From: Fontibacter flavus
Lineage (GTDB): Bacteria > Bacteroidota > Bacteroidia > Cytophagales > Cyclobacteriaceae
Direction of reading: 5' to 3'
Assembly (NCBI RefSeq): GCF_042432905.1
Contig: NZ_JBHLWI010000016.1
Coordinates: 1 to 64,000, forward strand
DNA: 64,000 nucleotides
The notes beneath the pieces are model-generated. The model saw nothing but the letters and a program-made list of their open reading frames with translations. It ran no database searches and was not told the DNA's origin. This document shows, piece after piece, positions 34,045 to 43,682 of this stretch. Every line of letters begins with the position of its first letter. Within the stretch, counting starts at the first letter, position 1. Both the position numbers and the translations under genes were made by a program.

Positions 34045-35844
34045 TTATTCCTCTTCCAAATCAAGTTGATAGATGATGTTTTTATCCCCATAAGCAGCCG
34101 GATGACGTGGAAATGCCAACATCAATCTCTGAGAAGTAATCAATGGCAGGACGTCAGAATTGATGCTTTCAAAAACAGATTGAACTTGGACAATCTCATC
34201 GGAAAGCATGTAGAGCTTGTAAATATCACTAGTGCCAAAGACCACATACATGATATCATTCAGAATAAGTAATTGGGGCTGTCGAAATCTATCCCAAGTA
34301 AACTCTGGCTGAAATGACCTATACAAAACAGGCAATTCCCCAACCCTATACCGGTAAATATTGATACCATTGTTGTTCAATAAAAAGTATACCTCATTAC
34401 CGTAGACGAATAACGAAACTGCATGGCGCATTTCCAGCGGAACAGACTGAGCGCTTTGTCTCCAGGTTTTGGTGTTGACATCAAATACAAAGAAACTCCC
34501 ATAATTTGCCGGAATCACTACAATATTGCCCTGAAACTCAAAAGCGTTAACAATCTCGGTTTTTTCCATTGGAAAATCCGGCAGTTCCTCCCAGACATTA
34601 TTGACCAGATCCAATCTTCTAAAATCCTTCAATAATTCTATTTTATTACTGCCATATCTATAGCCTAATCCATAGTAAAAATATCTTTCCTCTCCTACTG
34701 TTCTCACTGCCCCAAACCTTCCTGTAGATATCCCCGGAAACTCCTTCAATTTTTGTAATGAATTACTTAAGAAATCGTATGCATAAATATCTATCCAACC
34801 ACCATCTCCCAAAAACAACACCCTGTCTCCAGCCTGCATTTTCGTATAGCTCTCGAGTTGAGTCAGAGAAATATCTTTTTGATAAACTTTCCAACTATTG
34901 AGCACCTCAAATTTTTCAGGATACGTATTGAGATAACTCCCATCTCCAAGGATAGATACCTCATAAGATCCAGGCTGAATATTTGGGATTTTGGCCATAT
35001 ATTGACCAAAACCTCCACCACTGAGGATCATTTGAGCTGATGGAAATCCATTGTAGTTGAAATAGGCTTTGCCGTCAAACTGTCCAAACTCGTCATTGAT
35101 CCCAATTTGTATCAGCTTCCCGACATGAGCCCTCAATGGGTCAATATGACCAATGACCGGAAAGGTCATTGTAAAATGATCAACAACAAAGGTGCTCTGA
35201 CCGGCAACTGTAAGTTTGAGACTGTATTTTTGACCGAAAGCCGCCACTACAAAGTAGCGCCTTGTCATTTTTACGCGTATTTCCTGATTTGTACTGCTCA
35301 ATACCTCCAACCTGAAAAATTGCTCAAGCCCAGGAATCTCTACGATATTCCCTTCTTTCCTACTGCTGAAATAGTTTCCCATGATGGTGAATTCCATGTC
35401 ACCAAAAATCAAATTGGTAGAAACACCTGTAATCTCTGGCTTTAGGCCTCCCTTACTGGTAAAAGTCAAGGCATCACCATACACGACCCTATCTCCAGAC
35501 CGGACAAATGGCAAGACCAAGTACTCAACCCCATTGACAAGGTCATGGGTAATCCTAAATGAGACTAAGTTACCTGTAGGAGCGCCCTGTTGGACTATTT
35601 TATAATTTTCAGCATCCCCGAAATTAAAGTTAGCCTGAACTTCCCTAAATTCTACCCCATAACTGCTGATATTGGCACTACCGGATTTGATAATCTCAAA
35701 GTCAAATGATGCCCCTGTATTATCAATAGAGTGAATCTGTAGACTTTTGATAAAGGGATAATTTCTTTCACTGATGATTTCTTCTTCTCTGCATCCGAGC
35801 AACAAAGTAGAAATGAAAAAGAGTTGGATGAATTTTTTCAACAT
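34045..35844 (-). CDS. Lipoprotein with IPT/TIG-like and kelch-type propeller domains
   Basis: A 599-residue lipoprotein (signal peptide ISTLLLGC, lipobox Cys at 18). After an N-terminal beta domain there are IPT/TIG-like Ig domains (KPEITGVSTNLIFGDMEFTIMGNYF …; VIGHIDPLRAHVGKLIQI), and the C-terminal half (about 320-599) looks like a six-bladed kelch-type propeller with repeated YFYYGLGYRYG, NNVWEELPDFP, VNTKTWRQ patterns. Such surface lipoproteins of Bacteroidota are usually of unknown function. It follows the barrel gene after only 5 bp, so they are probably made together. Confidence 0.75.
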   Translation of the reverse strand: MLKKFIQLFFISTLLLGCREEEIISERNYPFIKSLQIHSIDNTGASFDFEIIKSGSANISSYGVEFREVQANFNFGDAENYKIVQQGAPTGNLVSFRITHDLVNGVEYLVLPFVRSGDRVVYGDALTFTSKGGLKPEITGVSTNLIFGDMEFTIMGNYFSSRKEGNIVEIPGLEQFFRLEVLSSTNQEIRVKMTRRYFVVAAFGQKYSLKLTVAGQSTFVVDHFTMTFPVIGHIDPLRAHVGKLIQIGINDEFGQFDGKAYFNYNGFPSAQMILSGGGFGQYMAKIPNIQPGSYEVSILGDGSYLNTYPEKFEVLNSWKVYQKDISLTQLESYTKMQAGDRVLFLGDGGWIDIYAYDFLSNSLQKLKEFPGISTGRFGAVRTVGEERYFYYGLGYRYGSNKIELLKDFRRLDLVNNVWEELPDFPMEKTEIVNAFEFQGNIVVIPANYGSFFVFDVNTKTWRQSAQSVPLEMRHAVSLFVYGNEVYFLLNNNGINIYRYRVGELPVLYRSFQPEFTWDRFRQPQLLILNDIMYVVFGTSDIYKLYMLSDEIVQVQSVFESINSDVLPLITSQRLMLAFPRHPAAYGDKNIIYQLDLEEE

Positions 35845-35849
35845 ATCGC

Positions 35850-36998
35850 TCAGAATTTATAGCCTGCAAATAAGTGCGTTTGGGTAATCTTGCTTTCCAA
35901 AATCTCACTTAAAAAAGTGCCCCTGAATCCCAAGACCACCACCCGGTGGTTATTGAGATATTTTTCAAAACCCAAACCCGCAACAGCACCTTGGTGCTTC
36001 TTGGGCAACTCGAGACTTTTCTGTGACGTCAGGACTGTATTACCGGATATTTTGGCCTCAAAAATATTTGCTGTTCTGAAACTGGAAAAAGCGAAATTAT
36101 ACCCCAACTCCACGAAAACTCTGGATTTATTGGCTTTTATATCATGATAATACTTTGCCAGCAAGGGGAGTTGGATAGTTGAAAAACCAATATTCACATC
36201 TGATTCTACCCTGCCATTTCTGGTAATAAATGATTCAAAAGTATGGGAACTAAAATTAGACCACGATGGGCTTAAATTAAGTGAAATACTCCTATTAAAA
36301 TTGACAAAAGTTTCAATATTAAAGCCTACCACTGGACTATTTCCACTCAAGGAAACATTTTCAAAAATCTCAGGAAGTACAAAACTGTATGTGATCATAC
36401 CAAAACCCACATTGGGCATCAATACAATTGTTTTGGAGAATGACCTAGGCTTGGTGATATTTTCAGCGGTTTTGAATAGGTAATTCAACTGAAATTCATT
36501 CAGCTGAGTAGTCCTGATCAGACTGGAGAGCTCAGATTTTTCAAAGATATTGGAAAGCGTTTCCTTATAACCATTGGCTTTTAGGGGTGTTAATTCTCCA
36601 TCGGATTCAACAAAAAAATGATGATCAGGGCCATTCATTTTCCAAAGTGTAGCCTTGCTGTTTACAACCGGCAACCTTTCTAAAAAAACCTTTGCTTCTT
36701 TCTCTCCAACCACAATCTGCTTCCTAAAGAAAAGCCTTTCTTTAAAAGAGAACTCTTTTACATCATCTACTGTAAGTCTTTCCGGAGCGGATTTGGCAGA
36801 CGACTTGAAGAAAATGACTGTATTTCCCTCAATGGGGAGATCAGTGATTTTCCCCTGCCGATAAACGGTGTCATATAAGATGGCGTAGTCTGATTTCTGA
36901 GCAAAACCTGTCTGTGGAGACAGGCTGATGGTCAAAAATAAAATTGTGGCAAACAGGAAATCCTTCCCCTGCTTATCCTGAAAGTAATTTTTTGACAA
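35850..36998 (-). CDS. Outer-membrane beta-barrel protein, unknown function
   Basis: A 382-residue secreted protein with a signal peptide (ILFLTISLSPQTGFAQ), an N-terminal soluble part of about 150 residues (TDLPIEGNTVIFFKSS …) and a C-terminal predicted eight-stranded barrel ending in LFAGYKF. There is no ATG; the start is TTG at 36998 because the frame is blocked upstream by a stop at 37047-37049, and the promoter -7 box lies just beyond. The partner gene is the IPT/kelch lipoprotein 5 bp downstream. Confidence 0.7.
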   Translation of the reverse strand: MSKNYFQDKQGKDFLFATILFLTISLSPQTGFAQKSDYAILYDTVYRQGKITDLPIEGNTVIFFKSSAKSAPERLTVDDVKEFSFKERLFFRKQIVVGEKEAKVFLERLPVVNSKATLWKMNGPDHHFFVESDGELTPLKANGYKETLSNIFEKSELSSLIRTTQLNEFQLNYLFKTAENITKPRSFSKTIVLMPNVGFGMITYSFVLPEIFENVSLSGNSPVVGFNIETFVNFNRSISLNLSPSWSNFSSHTFESFITRNGRVESDVNIGFSTIQLPLLAKYYHDIKANKSRVFVELGYNFAFSSFRTANIFEAKISGNTVLTSQKSLELPKKHQGAVAGLGFEKYLNNHRVVVLGFRGTFLSEILESKITQTHLFAGYKF

Positions 36999-37051
36999 AT
37001 AAATGGAAGTTAACGTGATAAAATCCTTGATCCAAAAATGGCTGTTCTATC

Positions 37052-37059
37052 CAAATATA
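37052..37059 (-). promoter_or_regulatory. Bacteroidota -7 box for the barrel/lipoprotein pair
   Basis: On the minus strand this is TATATTTG, a perfect TAnnTTTG, about 55 bp before the TTG start codon. A correctly spaced -33 TTG is not present. Confidence 0.45.
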
Positions 37060-37111
37060 AATTTAAATTCAATTGTTAGTTCAGTATTTGCCAAATAAAT
37101 TTTAAAAAGAA

Positions 37112-37134
37112 AAAAGCCCCTAACCGGGGCTTTT
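37112..37134 (-). terminator. Terminator after the small ORF at 37139
   Basis: AAAAGCCCC pairs with GGGGCTTTT over a 5-nt loop, and the minus strand continues with a T-rich run. It also works in the plus orientation, but the nearest plus gene starts downstream. Confidence 0.8.
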
Positions 37135-37138
37135 AGAA

Positions 37139-37330
37139 TTATCCTGCAAAGCTTACAAAATACTTATCGAGAACGGGTTCATAGTTGCTGGAAAACCTAC
37201 TATAACACCATTCTTTGAATTCCTGAATTTCCGCTGGTAAAAGTAAATTCAGGGCTTTTCTCAACTCCTTTTCAAAAAGGCGTCGGTCAAAACTGACCTT
37301 CATCAGCACTGTTTTAACATATTCTAACAT
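37139..37330 (-). CDS. Small conserved-type protein, unknown function
   Basis: A 63-residue soluble protein (MLEYVKTVLMKVSFDR … YFVSFAG), mostly helical, with charged and aromatic residues and no Cys pair or membrane span. The ATG start and a strong terminator 5 bp after the stop support a real gene. Its neighbours on either side are unrelated. I do not recognise the family. Confidence 0.65.
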   Translation of the reverse strand: MLEYVKTVLMKVSFDRRLFEKELRKALNLLLPAEIQEFKEWCYSRFSSNYEPVLDKYFVSFAG

Positions 37331-37446
37331 ATCTCAAAGAATTTTTGGTTAATAAAACAACTACACTTTGGCATACGATACTAACAAAGGTTTGTTGCGT
37401 TTAAAATATAAAGTTAATTTGCGGTCAATAAGCACAAACATCATTT

Positions 37447-38898
37447 ATGATTAAAACGAAAGTCACCCTTTTATTTGTATGTATTTTGGGAATTATTTCC
37501 ATGCACACTTTTGCCCAGGATGTGACAATCGAATTGGGTCCAGATGAAATTGGATTGAACGAGACTTTCAGTATCAAAGTGACGATCACCAATGACAAAA
37601 TCAAGTCTTATGATGAGTTTCCGGATATACAGGGATTTCAAAAGCAAGGGATTTCTCAGTCCTCATCCATGAATATCATCAATGGACAGGTGAGCAGTAC
37701 CAACAGCATCATCCAATACTATAAACCAACCCGAAAAGGGGAATTTACTTTGAGCAGGTTTTCAGTCAAGATCAACGGGAATGATTTTTCCTCTCCTGGA
37801 AAAACCATTAATGTCACAGATGCAAGATCAACTCAAAGACAATCCAACGCTTTTGATCCTTTTGATGACCTATTTGGCAGAAGAGATAGAGAAGAGCCTG
37901 AGTTTATTGAAATTGAAGATGATGCCTTTTTTGCTTCAAGTATAGATAAGGAAGAGGTATTTGTCGGAGAAGGCTTCAATGTCAGCTTGGCATTTTACAT
38001 GTCAGAAAGTAATCAGGCCCCATTTCAGTTTTATGAACCTGGCAGGCAGTTGGATGAAATCCTTAAAAAAATGAAGCCATCCAATGCCTGGGAAGAAAAT
38101 TTCAATATCACCAATATTCAACCTGAACGGGTTACTTTAAATGGTAAAAACTGGATCAAATACAAAGTATACGAAGCGACTTTCTTCCCATTTTCAGAAG
38201 GGCAGATTACCATCCCTTCCATCGCTTGGGAAATGATCAAATATAAAGTTGCCCGAAATCCAACATTTTTTGGCAGCAATAGATTGGAAGATTTCAAAAC
38301 TTTTTATTCCTCAGCGAAGCAGGTTAAAGTAAAACCTCTTCCACAACATCCTTTGCGTAATGAAGTCAGTGTGGGTGTCTATCAATTAAGAGAAAATTTC
38401 AGTAACCTAGAAGCACAGACTGGTGAAGGCTTTACCTACAATTTTGGAATTTCCGGTGAGGGAAATATCAATTCCATTTCTGCTCCAAAAACAAAGCAAT
38501 TTCACAAACTCAATACTTTTGACCCTAATGTCAGACAACAGGTCAATAGGGGAATGGGAAAAATACGCGGCATCAAAGAATTCAATTATTACCTCACTAT
38601 CAATGAACCTGGAGAAGTAAGGCTAGAAGATCATTTTGAATGGATCTATTTCAACCCGGTTGAAGCCAGGTATGACACCTTGAGACCAAAGGCCATTGTG
38701 CAGGTAAGCGGTGAATCTAAAGTCAATCAAGCCATTTCTAAACAAAGGCTGGGCGGGATTTATGATTTGATCGAACTAGAAAGTAATAAGCTTTCATACC
38801 AACGATATAAATATTATTTTTCGATCTTAATCAATCTGTTATTGGTCGGTTCAGTGATTCTACTGGCCGTCCTGATTATGAAAAGAGGAAATGGGTAA
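37447..38898 (+). CDS. BatD-like (oxygen-tolerance family) membrane protein
   Basis: A 483-residue protein with a signal peptide (ending HTFAQ), beta-rich BatD repeats (KPTRKGEFTLSRFSVKINGN; VFVGEGFNVSLAFYM; GEGFTYNFGISGEGNI) and one C-terminal transmembrane helix (about 455-477). BatD proteins belong to the Bat aerotolerance system and normally lie beside moxR, DUF58, batA and batB. Here it stands alone, 8 bp overlapping aroC, and it is shorter than typical BatD (about 580 aa). Confidence 0.85.
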   Translation: MIKTKVTLLFVCILGIISMHTFAQDVTIELGPDEIGLNETFSIKVTITNDKIKSYDEFPDIQGFQKQGISQSSSMNIINGQVSSTNSIIQYYKPTRKGEFTLSRFSVKINGNDFSSPGKTINVTDARSTQRQSNAFDPFDDLFGRRDREEPEFIEIEDDAFFASSIDKEEVFVGEGFNVSLAFYMSESNQAPFQFYEPGRQLDEILKKMKPSNAWEENFNITNIQPERVTLNGKNWIKYKVYEATFFPFSEGQITIPSIAWEMIKYKVARNPTFFGSNRLEDFKTFYSSAKQVKVKPLPQHPLRNEVSVGVYQLRENFSNLEAQTGEGFTYNFGISGEGNINSISAPKTKQFHKLNTFDPNVRQQVNRGMGKIRGIKEFNYYLTINEPGEVRLEDHFEWIYFNPVEARYDTLRPKAIVQVSGESKVNQAISKQRLGGIYDLIELESNKLSYQRYKYYFSILINLLLVGSVILLAVLIMKRGNG

Positions 38899-39967
38899 TT
38901 CATTCGGCAGGATATTTAGAATAAGTACATTTGGTGAATCACACGGCCTTGGCTTAGGTGTTGTTATAGACGGTTGCCCAGCTGGTTTGCCTATTGATGA
39001 GGATTTTATCCGCTCTGAAATGCAAAGGAGAAAGCCTGGGCAGTCCAAAATCACTACCCAAAGAAAAGAAGAAGATGACTTTCAGATTCTTTCAGGTGTA
39101 TTTGAAGGCAAAAGCACAGGAACGCCAATCGGTATGGTCATCATGAATACCGACCAAAAAAGTAAAGATTATAGCCATATTGCAGACAAATTCAGACCTT
39201 CACACGCTGACTTCACTTATTTCGAAAAATACGGCATCAGAGATTATAGAGGAGGTGGAAGAAGCAGTGCAAGGGAAACAGCCGCAAGGGTTGCCGCAGG
39301 TGCCATCGCCAAAATGATGCTCAGACATTATGGCATTTCGGTTCAAGCATATGTTTCCCAGGTGGGGGATCTAAAATTAGAGAAATCCTATCAAGAGCTT
39401 AACCTAGACCTTACTGAAGAGAATATCGTCAGGTGTCCTGATTCTGAAATGGCCGAAAAGATGATAGACTTCATTGACGAAGTCAGAAAAAGCCGTGATA
39501 CTGTGGGAGGAATAGTCTCCTGTGTGGCCAAGGGTGTTCCCGCAGGTCTTGGAGAACCTGTTTTTGACAGGCTTCATGCCGAACTTGGAAAAGCCATGCT
39601 AAGTATCAATGCGGTCAAAGGATTTGAATATGGGAGTGGTTTTGAGGGTGTGAAGATGAGGGGTTCCCAACACAATGATGCTATACATCAAGTGGAAGGA
39701 AAAGTGAGAACCAAGACCAATTTCTCAGGAGGTATTCAAGGCGGCATTTCCAATGGTGAGGACATCTATTTCAATGTAGCTTTCAAACCCGTAGCTACTA
39801 TCATGCAAGATCAGGATTCAATCAACGAAGCTGGAGAGGCAGTGACCGTATCAGGTAAAGGCAGACATGATCCATGTGTCGTACCCAGAGCTGTTCCGAT
39901 TGTGGAAGCCATGGCGGCATTGGTACTAGCGGATTACTTATTGATCAGCAGGACGAATAAATTATAA
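38891..39967 (+). CDS. aroC: Chorismate synthase
   Basis: A 358-residue enzyme converting EPSP to chorismate with reduced FMN. The three family signatures are visible: GESHGLGLGVVIDGCPAG, the RPSHADFTY … GGGRSSARETAARVAAGA region and the late SGKGRHDPCVVPRAVPIVEAM. Length is standard. It overlaps the end of the BatD-like gene by 8 bp and is followed 19 bp later by a symporter gene. Confidence 0.97.
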   Translation: MGNSFGRIFRISTFGESHGLGLGVVIDGCPAGLPIDEDFIRSEMQRRKPGQSKITTQRKEEDDFQILSGVFEGKSTGTPIGMVIMNTDQKSKDYSHIADKFRPSHADFTYFEKYGIRDYRGGGRSSARETAARVAAGAIAKMMLRHYGISVQAYVSQVGDLKLEKSYQELNLDLTEENIVRCPDSEMAEKMIDFIDEVRKSRDTVGGIVSCVAKGVPAGLGEPVFDRLHAELGKAMLSINAVKGFEYGSGFEGVKMRGSQHNDAIHQVEGKVRTKTNFSGGIQGGISNGEDIYFNVAFKPVATIMQDQDSINEAGEAVTVSGKGRHDPCVVPRAVPIVEAMAALVLADYLLISRTNKL

Positions 39968-39986
39968 ATGGTTTAAACCCAAAATT

Positions 39987-41336
39987 ATGCTTAAGAAGAT
40001 CCCTTTACACACCCAAATCATTATCGGTTTGGTATTAGGTCTGATTGTCGGATTGATTATCATTCAGTTTGGCATCGCTCCTGATTTCACCGTTAATTTT
40101 ATCAAGCCAATAGGAACCATTTTCATCAATGCACTGAAAATGATTGCTGTACCCTTGGTTTTGGCATCCTTGATCGTGGGTGTGGCCAACCTTGGAGATA
40201 TTTCGAAATTATCCCGAATAGGTGGTAAAACCATCTTGGCCTATTTAGTAACGACAATTATTGCAATTACAATAGGTTTGTTACTTGTCAACTTTTTTGA
40301 ACCAGGGGAACAATTACCACAAGAGACAAGAGACAAATTAATGGCCCAATTTGATGACCAGGCAGGATCCAAAGCAAGTTCTGCTGAGGCCATCAGAAGT
40401 CAGGGGCCTTTACAGCCCTTAGTGGATATTGTACCTGAAAACCTCTTCGCTGCGGCAGCAAATAATGGCAGTATGCTTCAGGTAGTCTTTTTTGCCATCA
40501 TCGCAGGGATCGCATTACTTCAGATTGACAAACAAAAAGCCCAAACCTTCATTGGTTTCTTTGATTCCCTCAATGATGTGATTATCAAAATCGTAGAATA
40601 CATCATGATGATTGCCCCATATGGGGTTTTTGCCCTAATGGCTTCTCTAATTGTGGAAATTGCCGGGGAGAATCCGGATTCAGCAGTAGAATTACTCCTA
40701 GCGCTCCTGAAATACACCTTAGTGGTATTGGGTGGTCTTTTCCTGATCATAGTGGGGGTTTATTCTGTAATGCTGAAATCATTTACCAAAATCCCATTCA
40801 AGGATTTTATCAAAGCGATTAGGCCTGCGATGCTATTGGGATTCTCTACTTCCTCTAGTTCAGCTACCCTGCCTGTAACCATGAAATTGGTAGAAGATGA
40901 AATTGGTGTGTCGGAAGAGGTAAGTAGTTTCGTCCTGCCACTTGGCGCAACCATCAACATGAACGGTACCAGTTTATACCAAGCTGTAGCTGCAGTATTC
41001 ATTGCTCAGGCCTTAGGGATGGATCTGACCATTTCTCAGCAATTGACGATTGTCCTAACCGCCACATTGGCGGCGATCGGTTCGGCCGGTGTGCCTGGAG
41101 CCGGATTGATTATGTTGATTATCGTCTTGGAAGCCATCGGTGTTCCAGGAGCTGGCGTTGCCTTGATTATTGCACCTGACAGGATTTTGGATATGTTCAG
41201 AACAGTGGTAAATATTACAGGAGATGCAGTTGTCTGCGTCAGCGTAGCCTCTACAGAAGGTGAACTCCCTGCCGGCCTTATCCGCCATTCAAATCCGCTT
41301 ACCCCAAGTGAAGGAGGATTGCCCGATCCAGAATAA
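39987..41336 (+). CDS. Dicarboxylate/amino acid:cation symporter (DAACS family)
   Basis: A 449-residue inner-membrane protein of the GltP/DctA family with eight helices and two re-entrant loops. The HP1 serine-rich motif STSSSSATLPVT and the NMNGTSLY motif of TM7 are clear, as is the HP2 GVPGAGL segment. It imports glutamate, aspartate or C4-dicarboxylates with Na+ or H+. An extended loop around residues 105-150 is typical for Bacteroidota members. It ends the batD-aroC unit and is followed by a terminator. Confidence 0.93.
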   Translation: MLKKIPLHTQIIIGLVLGLIVGLIIIQFGIAPDFTVNFIKPIGTIFINALKMIAVPLVLASLIVGVANLGDISKLSRIGGKTILAYLVTTIIAITIGLLLVNFFEPGEQLPQETRDKLMAQFDDQAGSKASSAEAIRSQGPLQPLVDIVPENLFAAAANNGSMLQVVFFAIIAGIALLQIDKQKAQTFIGFFDSLNDVIIKIVEYIMMIAPYGVFALMASLIVEIAGENPDSAVELLLALLKYTLVVLGGLFLIIVGVYSVMLKSFTKIPFKDFIKAIRPAMLLGFSTSSSSATLPVTMKLVEDEIGVSEEVSSFVLPLGATINMNGTSLYQAVAAVFIAQALGMDLTISQQLTIVLTATLAAIGSAGVPGAGLIMLIIVLEAIGVPGAGVALIIAPDRILDMFRTVVNITGDAVVCVSVASTEGELPAGLIRHSNPLTPSEGGLPDPE

Positions 41337-41368
41337 TAAAACCTTTACCTTTTATCCATGTTATTTCG

Positions 41369-41408
41369 GAGGCTGTCCCTATTCATTAGGGGCAGCCTCT
41401 TATCTTTG
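41369..41408 (+). terminator. Terminator of the symporter operon overlapping the next promoter
   Basis: GAGGCTGtCCCT (41369-41380) pairs with AGGGgCAGCCTC (41388-41399), one mismatch, followed by TTATCTTTG. The same T-containing tail includes TATCTTTG, a -7 box for the TonB receptor gene. Confidence 0.65.
41401..41408 (+). promoter_or_regulatory. -7 box of the TonB receptor gene
   Basis: TATCTTTG is a perfect TAnnTTTG 24 bp before ATG 41433. The region where a -33 TTG would lie is occupied by the terminator stem and has no clear match. Confidence 0.5.
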
Positions 41409-41432
41409 GTAAATTTCAGAAAAATCAAGAGT

Positions 41433-43682
41433 ATGCCTCGTCTCCTCCTCACCTTGGTTCTGATTGTCCTAGCTTCATCATTCAGCCTAGCACAGAGCCA
41501 ATTGACCATTTTGGATAAGAATACCCAAAAGCCAATCGCAGGTGTTTTGGCCAAGATTCCAGGACAAAACAATCAGGTAAGTGATGAAGAGGGTAAATTG
41601 GCTATCAACCTATCCAAACCCTCACTGGTCAATTTTTCCCACATTGCTTTTGAATCAATTTCCATTCTATTGGACGGCAATGAAAGGCTTACTTTGGAAA
41701 TGAGTCCTGCTATCAGTTCACTGGCAGAAATTGTAGTTACCGGCTTTGAGTCAGAAAGGCCATTAGTTCATCAGGCAGGGGCCATCAGCAAAGTCCTTGA
41801 AAATGAACTTTACCGGTTCAACGAAAACTCCATCCTCAGCGCTTTCAATACCAAGCCGGGCATCAGAATAGAACAAAGGGCTCCTGCAAGCTATAGGATT
41901 TCAATCCGTGGAAGTTCCTTGCGATCACCCTTTGGCGTGAGGAATGTGAAGGTGTATTGGAATGATATTCCATTTACCTCTCCCGATGGCACTACTGCAC
42001 TCAACATCCTTGATCTTTCCAATATCCAAAACGCCGAGATCATCAAAGGCCCTGCAGGTAGTATTTACGGTGCAGGAAATGGTGGGGTGATCAGCTTTGA
42101 AAGCAGGAAATCTGTTACTGAAAATCATGTCTCATCAGACTTAGGAGTCGGGGACTTTGGTCTATTGAGATACCGAATAGGGGTAGACCAAGGTTTGGAT
42201 AAAGGGAGTATCAGTGCCTCATATGTCCATCAAAAATCCGATGGCTACCGAGAGCACAGTGCCATGAATAGGAAAGTTTTCCAATTAGCCTACCACAACA
42301 AGCCAAGTGAAAAAAGGGAACTGAGCACCCAGATCCTCTATTCAGATCTGAAATACCAAATTCCAGGAGCACTAAATCCTGCCCAAGTTGAAGAAAATAG
42401 AAGGCAGGCCAGACCCGGCTCTGTCGGACAAAACAGTTCCATCGCCCAAAAAACACTTTATGGAACACTTTCACATCAAGTCGATTTCAACGAAAAATTG
42501 AAAAACAGTACGGCTCTGTACGTAAACACAACAGAATTTGAAAACCCATTTATCCTCGATTATAAAAAAGAAACTTCTTTTGGCTACGGGGGTAGGACAA
42601 AATTTACTTTTGATGACCGATGGGGAAATTTTCCTGTAAGGATCATTGCCGGAGGAGAGTATCAAAAAGGAAAAACTTTGGCCCAAAATTTCGGAAACAG
42701 AAATGGACAGGCTGATACGATCAGATTTTCCGATGACCTGATCACTACCCAGGCTTTCTTGTTCCAGCAGTTTGAAATAGACTGGACACCCAAACTCCTA
42801 ATGACCATTGGATTTAGTGAGAACTTTTCAAGATATGACATAGATCGTCAGATAGATGCCGGACCGAACAGCCCTGCTGCGAATACTAAGAAGTTTGACC
42901 CTGTATTGATACCACGTTTGGCTTTTGTGTATAAACTGACCGACCAATCTGGTCTGCATGCTAGTATCAGTTCGGGATTTTCTCCACCTACCATTGCTGA
43001 AGTCAGAACCAATGAGGGAAGCATCAATCTGGACTTACAGGCAGAAAAAGGCAGCAACTACGAAATTGGATACAGAGGAAGATTCGGGATAGTAAATCTG
43101 GATTTGACAGCATTTTATTTCAAACTCAATGAAACCATCACCTCATTTACCAATGATCAGGGAGTTGTACTTTTCCGCAATGCTGGTGCGACAGACCAAA
43201 AGGGTATTGAGTTAAGTATAGATTATACCCTTTACAGAAATCAACTCAGCCAACTACAGGAAGTTAAACTGAGCCATGCTTTTACGGGCCATTACTTCAG
43301 TTTCTCCAATTTTGTGAGTGGTGGTGTGGATTTTTCAGGCAACCAACTTACTGGAGTTGCACCAAATACTCTAGTCAACTTGCTTGATATAAGGTCCAAA
43401 TCCGGAATATACCTCAATGTCACCCATCAGTTTGTAGATAAAATTCCTTTAAATGATGCAAATACAGTATTTCAGGAAGCCTATAACCTATTGGGTAGCA
43501 GAATTGGATTGAGAGCCACATTTGGCAGCAGATGGGATGTTGAAGCGTATGCGGGTGTAGATAATTTATTGGATGAAACCTATAGCTTGGGCAATGACCT
43601 CAACGCATTTGCCAATAGATTTTATCAACCAGCACCAGGCAGAAATTGCTACAGTGGATTAAAATTGGGATTCAGGTATTGA
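41433..43682 (+). CDS. TonB-dependent receptor with carboxypeptidase-like N-terminal domain
   Basis: A 749-residue outer-membrane receptor: signal peptide (LLLTLVLIVLASSFSLAQ), carboxypeptidase-D-regulatory-like domain (LTILDKNTQKPIAGVLA, about 22-95), plug (about 105-235; IRIEQRAPASYRISIRGSS, GSIYGAGNGGVISF) and a 22-strand barrel ending in GLKLGFRY. The plug style resembles siderophore/metal receptors more than SusC, and no SusD gene follows. An in-frame ATG at 41358 falls inside the upstream terminator, before the promoter box, so 41433 is chosen. Substrate unknown. Confidence 0.88.
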   Translation: MPRLLLTLVLIVLASSFSLAQSQLTILDKNTQKPIAGVLAKIPGQNNQVSDEEGKLAINLSKPSLVNFSHIAFESISILLDGNERLTLEMSPAISSLAEIVVTGFESERPLVHQAGAISKVLENELYRFNENSILSAFNTKPGIRIEQRAPASYRISIRGSSLRSPFGVRNVKVYWNDIPFTSPDGTTALNILDLSNIQNAEIIKGPAGSIYGAGNGGVISFESRKSVTENHVSSDLGVGDFGLLRYRIGVDQGLDKGSISASYVHQKSDGYREHSAMNRKVFQLAYHNKPSEKRELSTQILYSDLKYQIPGALNPAQVEENRRQARPGSVGQNSSIAQKTLYGTLSHQVDFNEKLKNSTALYVNTTEFENPFILDYKKETSFGYGGRTKFTFDDRWGNFPVRIIAGGEYQKGKTLAQNFGNRNGQADTIRFSDDLITTQAFLFQQFEIDWTPKLLMTIGFSENFSRYDIDRQIDAGPNSPAANTKKFDPVLIPRLAFVYKLTDQSGLHASISSGFSPPTIAEVRTNEGSINLDLQAEKGSNYEIGYRGRFGIVNLDLTAFYFKLNETITSFTNDQGVVLFRNAGATDQKGIELSIDYTLYRNQLSQLQEVKLSHAFTGHYFSFSNFVSGGVDFSGNQLTGVAPNTLVNLLDIRSKSGIYLNVTHQFVDKIPLNDANTVFQEAYNLLGSRIGLRATFGSRWDVEAYAGVDNLLDETYSLGNDLNAFANRFYQPAPGRNCYSGLKLGFRY

